NCBI GenBank assembly: GCA_022825675.1
Contig: JAJDWK010000068.1
Coordinates: forward strand, 29,354-93,353
Direction: 5' to 3'
DNA length: 64,000 nucleotides
Source: Anaerolineae bacterium
Lineage (GTDB): Bacteria; Chloroflexota; Anaerolineae; Aggregatilineales; Phototrophicaceae
The translations under genes and the position numbers were made by a program. Below are positions 59,254-64,000 of the stretch, one piece after another (the stretch's first letter is position 1; every line of letters starts with the position of its first letter). The notes beneath the pieces were generated by a model. The model saw only the letters and a list, made by a program, of their open reading frames with translations. It ran no database searches and had not been told where the DNA came from.

Positions 59254-61146
59254 CTATTCTACCGTAACTTGCAGCACATCAATTTCGCGGTCAAAGCGCT
59301 CTTGGCTGCTGAGGATCGTACCCGGCTGCCCTTTTCTGCTTTCGTATTCGTACACGATGAGCTTGATCATGTAATCGCCGGGCGGCAGCTCGCCGATGTT
59401 CAAAGTTTCGATATCGGGACCAGGGACGCCGATAAAGTCATCGGTTTGCAGCACTTTTTCGCCGGCGCTATCAAAGGCTTGCAGGGTCAAAGAATAGACA
59501 TTAAAGACCGTGCGCCCCCACCAAAAGTAGAAGCTAAAGATATCGCCATCGCGCCGCGTTACCAGGTTATTTAATTCGGTGCCGCCGTCCCAGCTGATGG
59601 TGAAAGGCTGCTCGGCAATCAGCAGCTCGCAGGGGAGCCGGGTACGCACATAATACTCAATGACGCTGTCGGCGAGTTCCAAGTAGCGCTTGCAGGGCTT
59701 GTAGCGCTGCCGAAACCAATCGGCATAGGCAGGCAGAGTTGAGAGCTCCGTCCGCTGCGGGTTGTGTATGACCCACAGGGCGTCATAGTTGATTGGGATA
59801 TCTTCCAGAGTAGTATTGGGCAAATGCCAGGCTCGCACCAGGATTTCGCCATCCGCCCCGTGGTGGATATGAATCAAGTCGCGCGCCTGCGGCAAATTCG
59901 CCGTGTAGAATTGCATAATCTTGGAATTTAGCTCGGCGGAGGGATGAAAGCTCACGATTGGCTCGTTGTCCCGGGGCTGCCAGTCCAGCGTGTAGATGAA
60001 ATCTTCAAAATGAGGCACTTCTTTTGTCAGCGCCGCTTTTTCGTTGGTATAAAGGCTGAGAAACTCGGAATTGGTGTAAACGAAGAAAGCGGCGATCCAA
60101 ATCAGCGCCAGGGGCAGGCGCAGAAGCGCGGCTCTCGGCAGCAGGCTCCAGCCAATCGCCAGCGCGCAGGTCCAGGGAACCGCCAGGATTATCGTGTAGC
60201 GAATGCGGCGCGCGATAATCAAGGGCATAATTTCGTTCGCTGCAATCATGATGGCGAAGATGGCAAAAGCGAGGAAAAGCAAATAGCGCTGTTCGCGGCG
60301 CAGGCGCGGCAGCCTGTATGCCAGAATTGCCGCGGCAATTGGCACAATAATGCTGAGCCCATTGCTGAAGATGTTGGCAAGCGCCAGCACCGATTCCAGC
60401 AGCGGGAGGCTGTCGCTGCTGGGCACATCGCGCTCGGTCAAGCCTTTGATGGCGACCGGCAGCCAGGGTGTAAACAGCAAGCCGGCGAGTATCATCGCCA
60501 GGCAGATGCCGAGCCAGCGGCGGTTCTTGGGCGCGAAAAGCAGATGGTAGCCGCCTAATGCCGCCAGCAGAATTATGCCGAAATAATGCACATACACTAT
60601 CGCCGCGGCTGCCAGCGTCAGGCAAGCCCATAGCCACCAAGGCACGGAACGGGGCGCGCTGAGCACCTTCCAATACAGCCAAGCCGTCAGCGCCGAAAGC
60701 ATTGGCAGCAGGGAATACATTCTGACTTCGTGCGTGAAATAGACGAGAAATGACAGAAAAGCGGCGATGAAAATCGCCGCCAGCGCCACCGAATAATCGC
60801 GCGCTATCAACGCCAGGCGGTAAGAAAATACCAGCGTGAACATGCCAAAGAAGACGGAAAGCAAACGCAGCGCTGCCAAATCGCCACCGACAAGCTCCCG
60901 CCAATACTTGAGAAGTACAAAATAAAGCGGACCATGGTCGGCGCTATGGGCATCGATGCTTTTAAGAACATCGCCAATAGGATTTGAAGGACCGGTGCTG
61001 GAGAGGTTGATGTGCCGCAGGCTGTTCCACTCGGAGAACGAGGAGATGGGGTCCGACTTCAGGTTGAGGACCCCAGCCACATACACAAAGCCGATGCAAG
61101 CGAATACAAGCGCGAAATGGGCTAATGACGGGCGGCTCACGACCAC
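59254..61146 (-). CDS. GT39-like membrane glycosyltransferase
   Basis: The 630-residue protein starts with GTG (GTG GTC GTG AGC) behind AAGGTG. About eleven hydrophobic segments in the first 390 residues and the motif ADHGPLYFVLLKYW in the first large loop, like the HPPLY motif, point to the dolichyl-phosphate mannosyltransferase/ArnT class. The last ~230 residues are soluble and extracytoplasmic, rich in Trp and Asp, with a beta-sandwich-like C-terminus (FDREIDVLQVTVE). It should use a polyprenyl-linked sugar to glycosylate a protein or lipid outside the membrane; the acceptor is unknown. Confidence 0.8.
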   Translation of the reverse strand: MVVSRPSLAHFALVFACIGFVYVAGVLNLKSDPISSFSEWNSLRHINLSSTGPSNPIGDVLKSIDAHSADHGPLYFVLLKYWRELVGGDLAALRLLSVFFGMFTLVFSYRLALIARDYSVALAAIFIAAFLSFLVYFTHEVRMYSLLPMLSALTAWLYWKVLSAPRSVPWWLWACLTLAAAAIVYVHYFGIILLAALGGYHLLFAPKNRRWLGICLAMILAGLLFTPWLPVAIKGLTERDVPSSDSLPLLESVLALANIFSNGLSIIVPIAAAILAYRLPRLRREQRYLLFLAFAIFAIMIAANEIMPLIIARRIRYTIILAVPWTCALAIGWSLLPRAALLRLPLALIWIAAFFVYTNSEFLSLYTNEKAALTKEVPHFEDFIYTLDWQPRDNEPIVSFHPSAELNSKIMQFYTANLPQARDLIHIHHGADGEILVRAWHLPNTTLEDIPINYDALWVIHNPQRTELSTLPAYADWFRQRYKPCKRYLELADSVIEYYVRTRLPCELLIAEQPFTISWDGGTELNNLVTRRDGDIFSFYFWWGRTVFNVYSLTLQAFDSAGEKVLQTDDFIGVPGPDIETLNIGELPPGDYMIKLIVYEYESRKGQPGTILSSQERFDREIDVLQVTVE

Positions 61147-61307
61147 GGTAACACCTTGTTCAGCTCGTTTTGCCGGCGCGGTGGAAACCTGGCGGCAATC
61201 ACGAAGTAAGGCTATACCGAATAGTGCGCATAGGCAATTGACAATCGTGGCGGATTAAGGTTGCAGTTGCAACTGCGCTCGCGAGCCGACCTTATGACAG
61301 CGCTTTG

Positions 61308-63047
61308 TCATTCAGCAGTATGTTCCTCGAGGAAGGCATCGGCAGCCGCCGCGCGTTCATGAACATGTTTCACCAGCTGATCCGTGGCGGCGCGCAGCGT
61401 ATCAAGCGCAGCTTCGCCTTCCATCACGCGGATATATTCGGACAGAAGCGCGTAATTCGCTTCGTAGATGGCTGTCATGCGCTCGGGCGTGAAAAGGTCT
61501 TCGCTGATTCTCTCGACCTCATGGATGTAAAGCTGGTGATATTCGGGCTGATCCAGCAAGAAACCGATTAACGGCCAGCGCTCGGCTTCCAAGCCTTCCA
61601 GCAACAGGTTGAGCGCGCCGCGGCCGCCGGGGACGGGGAAGTTCGCCTCCTGTCCGCCGGCCGCCGCTGCGCGTGGCGGCGCGGCTGGGGCAGCAAGGGC
61701 TGATTGAGCGGTGCCGCGCCCACCGGCACCAGGACCGGACGCGGAAAGCGCCATATTGTTATCCCAGGGGATCCAGACCACTTGCCCGCTGGCGCTATCG
61801 GCGTAGAGATAATAATTATGCGACATCACGCCGTAGGTGTCCCAATTTTGGAGCAGTGTGTTGGCGGCCAGCCAACGCAGAAAACCCCCCACATCAAAGA
61901 CGGCTTCCAAGCTTTTGCGCCAGGCTGCCGGGTCGCTGAGGCGTGTCTCGGCGTGCAGGGCGTCGAAAACCGCCAGGATATCCGAATAGTCGCTGCTGCG
62001 ATTGGTCTCTTTGTCGAAGCTGGCTTCAGCGAAGCTGCCCTCGGCGAAGCTGGCACCGCGACCGCCCGGCTTGTACATATTGCCATTGTCATCAGCGAAT
62101 TGCGTTTCGATGAGCGTGTCATCGGGCAGCTCAATAGCGGTATAGATGCCCCAATACTCGCTGCCTGCGCCATCGCCGATGTCGACATAGACGGCGTAAT
62201 AGGCAGTCTCGGCGGCTGGCACACCGGCATCACGGAATATATCGGCAGTTACCTTTTCCCGCTGCAATGAGCTGTCCATTTGCGGCGACCGAGCGAAGGC
62301 AAGCTGCTTGAAACCATAAAACCGTTGATTGCGCAAAGCGGGGTTATCATCTTCAAATTCGTCAAAATCCAGCTTGAATGGCAAGCCGATTTCGCCACTG
62401 CGCCAGCCCATGTTCAGGGTCGAGTTGCCTTTGAAGCGAAAACCGACTTCTTCCCAGACGCCATCGCCAAATTGAATTGTCACCGGCACCCAGATGGGAT
62501 TGCGCGCCAGCTGCATATTTTCGAGTTGGCTACCCTCGCCTCTACGCAGCAAGCCGCCGCCAGGCGGGGCATCAGCAGCGCCGGGCATAGGCAGCGCCGC
62601 GAATAACTCGCTGACTTCCACATCAAGCTCATACGCTACCGCGTTGAAATCAGGCATCAGCTGTATGGCTGCCATCAGCTGCTCTTGGCTGCGGTCGAGC
62701 TGTTGGGCTAGCTGCGCCATCATCGCTTGCATCTGCCGCGGATTGCCCGCGCCGCCGAATCCGCCGCCGTCATTGGTTCCGCGCTCGCCGTATATATCAA
62801 CCATGTCGGCTTCTTCCGCCGCCCAGGACTCTGGCGAAAAGCTGATATACATCTCATTAATGCGGTCGTCCGGCAAGACCATATCGTAGTTGGCGGGGAC
62901 GCGATTGCCGTGGGATGCGTCCGCCCAGCCATCAGGGCGCTCGACCATCTGTGCCGATGAGGGCAGCGCTGCGGCTATCAACAGCAGCCAGGCAACTAAC
63001 GCGAATGCAAATGCCTTCGCGGACATTCCAGGCTGATTCTTGTACAT
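61308..63047 (-). CDS. CotH-family protein kinase-like exported protein
   Basis: The ATG at 63047 (after GAGGACG) gives 579 residues with a signal peptide (FAFALVAWLLLIAAALPSSAQ). The CotH fold follows: VPVTIQFGDGVWEEVGFRFKGNSTL, YGFKQLAFARSPQMDSSLQREK, EYWGIYTAIELPDD, NYYLYADSASGQVVWIPWDNNMALS with the metal-binding Asp-Asn. The loop region is rich in Gly and Ala (SGPGAGGRGTAQSALAAPAAPPRA, in parts). The C-terminus has EAELIRVMEGEAALDTLR-like helices. CotH proteins transfer phosphate to surface proteins in spores; in non-spore bacteria they sit with DUF4956, as here. Confidence 0.85.
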   Translation of the reverse strand: MYKNQPGMSAKAFAFALVAWLLLIAAALPSSAQMVERPDGWADASHGNRVPANYDMVLPDDRINEMYISFSPESWAAEEADMVDIYGERGTNDGGGFGGAGNPRQMQAMMAQLAQQLDRSQEQLMAAIQLMPDFNAVAYELDVEVSELFAALPMPGAADAPPGGGLLRRGEGSQLENMQLARNPIWVPVTIQFGDGVWEEVGFRFKGNSTLNMGWRSGEIGLPFKLDFDEFEDDNPALRNQRFYGFKQLAFARSPQMDSSLQREKVTADIFRDAGVPAAETAYYAVYVDIGDGAGSEYWGIYTAIELPDDTLIETQFADDNGNMYKPGGRGASFAEGSFAEASFDKETNRSSDYSDILAVFDALHAETRLSDPAAWRKSLEAVFDVGGFLRWLAANTLLQNWDTYGVMSHNYYLYADSASGQVVWIPWDNNMALSASGPGAGGRGTAQSALAAPAAPPRAAAAGGQEANFPVPGGRGALNLLLEGLEAERWPLIGFLLDQPEYHQLYIHEVERISEDLFTPERMTAIYEANYALLSEYIRVMEGEAALDTLRAATDQLVKHVHERAAAADAFLEEHTAE

Positions 63048-63048
63048 T

Positions 63049-63627
63049 TTATTCGTCCTCTTCAATATGCCAGACACGCAAGCGGGCGTTTTGGCTTTTG
63101 ATGCTCATGCGGTTGATGGAAACGCGCACCGGACTAATGCCAGTGCGTTCGTGAATATCGGCAAACAAGTCCGCTCTCCTGTCGGGATGCAGTAATTCAA
63201 GGTTGTCATAAGAAAGGGTGAAACTGACGCGCGTGCGCATCACGCGGCTGTATTCCAGCAGAGAGAGGGTCGCCAGAATGGCGAGGTTGACAGCGGCGAC
63301 TTCTTCCCATGTGCCGAAGGTCATCAGCATCGCGTTGACCAGGGAAAGGGTGATGGTGACGAAGAGATAGGTCATATCCCGCAGGGAAATCGCGACTGTG
63401 CGGAAGCGCAGCAAAGAAAAGACGGCGAAGATGCCAAAACCGACGCCCAGTCCAATTTCAGCTTGGACCAGAAGTCGAATGACAACATACACCAGGCTGC
63501 CGCCAACGATCATGGCGAGCGCGTAATTTCGGCTGGGCTTGCGCCGCCAGTAAAGCGCGGCTATCAATAAGGTGATGACAGTTAGATTGATACCGAACTG
63601 GAGCCAGTAATCGAGTATCATTTCCAT
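63049..63627 (-). CDS. DUF4956 membrane protein
   Basis: The 192-residue protein has about four membrane helices. It carries FGIFAVFSLLRFRTVAISLRDMTYLFVTI, the DUF4956 core motif, and a cytoplasmic C-terminal domain (SYDNLELLHPDRRADLFADIHERTG). The stop lies 1 bp before the CotH start, so the pair is one operon. In other bacteria these genes often accompany a VTC-type polyphosphate polymerase, which is not present here. AAAGGTAG precedes the ATG. Confidence 0.88.
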   Translation of the reverse strand: MEMILDYWLQFGINLTVITLLIAALYWRRKPSRNYALAMIVGGSLVYVVIRLLVQAEIGLGVGFGIFAVFSLLRFRTVAISLRDMTYLFVTITLSLVNAMLMTFGTWEEVAAVNLAILATLSLLEYSRVMRTRVSFTLSYDNLELLHPDRRADLFADIHERTGISPVRVSINRMSIKSQNARLRVWHIEEDE

Positions 63628-63726
63628 GTTGGGGCTACCTTTGCGGATTGTACATGTGTCTTGGCAATGCCAAAGGATTTCGCCTCAAGCGTGTAGTGAG
63701 GCGGCTTCAAGCGCCAAGACGGATTC

Positions 63727-63758
63727 AGTATAGCTAAAGAAGATGGGAAAAATGTCAA
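63727..63758 (-). promoter_or_regulatory. Promoter of the DUF4956-cotH operon
   Basis: On the minus strand TTGACA (63758-63753) is a perfect -35. The best -10 choices are AGCTAT with a 17-bp spacer, or TATACT (63732-63727) with a 20-bp spacer. Confidence 0.45.
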
Positions 63759-63862
63759 CAATCTGTAAAGGTTTTGTGTGCTGCTTGTAAGCTGTGGCGC
63801 TAGGGTAAAGGCAGCAACAGCCCGGCAACAACAACAAAAAAGCGCGAGCAGCGCGGAGGAGC

Positions 63863-63978
63863 GTTGGCGGCGGCATACTCTCCCACATCGTCCCCAATGC
63901 AGTACCATCTGCGCTCGCGGGCTTAACTGCCGGGTTCGGGATGATGCCGGGTGTACCCCCGCGGCTCTTGCCACCAAC
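63863..63978 (-). rRNA. rrf: 5S ribosomal RNA
   Basis: On the minus strand GTTGGTGGC pairs with GCCGCCAAC. The interior has CCGAACCCGGCAGTTAAGC, GATGGTACTGC and GTGGGAGAGTA, diagnostic of 5S rRNA. Flanking bases AGCGCGAGCAG and CTGCTCGCGCT extend the helix well beyond the mature ends. TTTTTT follows at 63840-63835, so the stem may also serve processing and termination. Confidence 0.95.
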
Positions 63979-64000
63979 ACTGCTCCGCACTGCTCGCGCT

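Noticed and set aside
61147..61307. Possible small RNA between the glycosyltransferase and CotH genes
   Set aside because: No stable long hairpin, terminator or conserved motif could be seen.

Overview
The window is about 60% G+C and densely coded on both strands. It looks like a chromosomal segment of a member of the Chloroflexota, probably Anaerolineae-like. This is inferred from the gene repertoire: a two-gene 2-oxoacid:ferredoxin oxidoreductase, a DivIVA-like protein next to coaD, a predicted riboflavin ABC transporter under an FMN riboswitch, many CUT1 and peptide-type binding-protein transporters, CPBP and rhomboid membrane proteases, and DUF4956/CotH. No rRNA sequence long enough to place it phylogenetically is present. 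There is no prophage, integrase, CRISPR array or transposase. Many genes have canonical Shine-Dalgarno sites, and several promoters have clear TATACT- or TAGAAT-like -10 boxes.

Layout. 1-806: the C-terminally cut DsbA-like thiol oxidoreductase. 1.2-11.8 kb: aconitase, an MFS transporter, a small membrane protein, a tandem RNase H protein, a class I aminotransferase, a GntR regulator and korAB. 11.8-14.1 kb: a ubiquitin-like sulfur-carrier locus (E1-like MoeB with rhodanese domain, MoaD-like carrier ending Gly-Gly-Arg-Gly, JAMM peptidase), with a separate 34-residue cysteine-rich peptide gene beside it. 14.3-18.8 kb: citrate synthase, two rhomboid proteases, a degenerate CPBP protein and threonine aldolase. 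18.9-22.6 kb, minus strand: nusB, tatA, tatC and a fused ATP sulfurylase/APS kinase. 23-28.8 kb: an ABC-2 exporter, anmK, an SRPBCC protein, two tRNA-Ser genes, a CPBP protease and rlmN. 29.2-37.2 kb: a co-directional run rpe, degV, recG, coaD, divIVA-like, comEC.

37.3-46.1 kb is a carbohydrate or organic-acid module: Gfo/Idh dehydrogenase and TIM-barrel isomerase facing an amidohydrolase, a CUT1 transporter without ATPase and an argininosuccinate-lyase-family enzyme. 46.1-50.9 kb: a lipoprotein cytochrome c, then a family-5 binding protein with two Dpp-type permeases. 51-55.8 kb: rpsT, a class V aminotransferase, and a permease/binding protein/ATPase operon behind an FMN riboswitch. 55.8-61.1 kb: a two-component system, a P1 peptidase, a DUF2007 protein and a GT39-like membrane glycosyltransferase. 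61.3-63.6 kb: CotH and DUF4956. The window ends with a 5S rRNA on the minus strand, so the rest of an rRNA operon probably lies just beyond 64000.

The strongest unexpected signals are these. (i) A family of about 265-bp non-autonomous elements (three long copies and one fragment) has CAGGGCA terminal inverted repeats and, in two copies, flanking direct repeats. (ii) The cysteine-rich peptide lies next to the sulfur-carrier locus, whose carrier has a blocked C-terminus. (iii) The FMN-riboswitch transporter has a binding protein that resembles thiamine-precursor binders. (iv) A tandem RNase H has its catalytic residues in one domain and the substrate-binding handle in the other. (v) ComEC has a ruined metallo-beta-lactamase active site.
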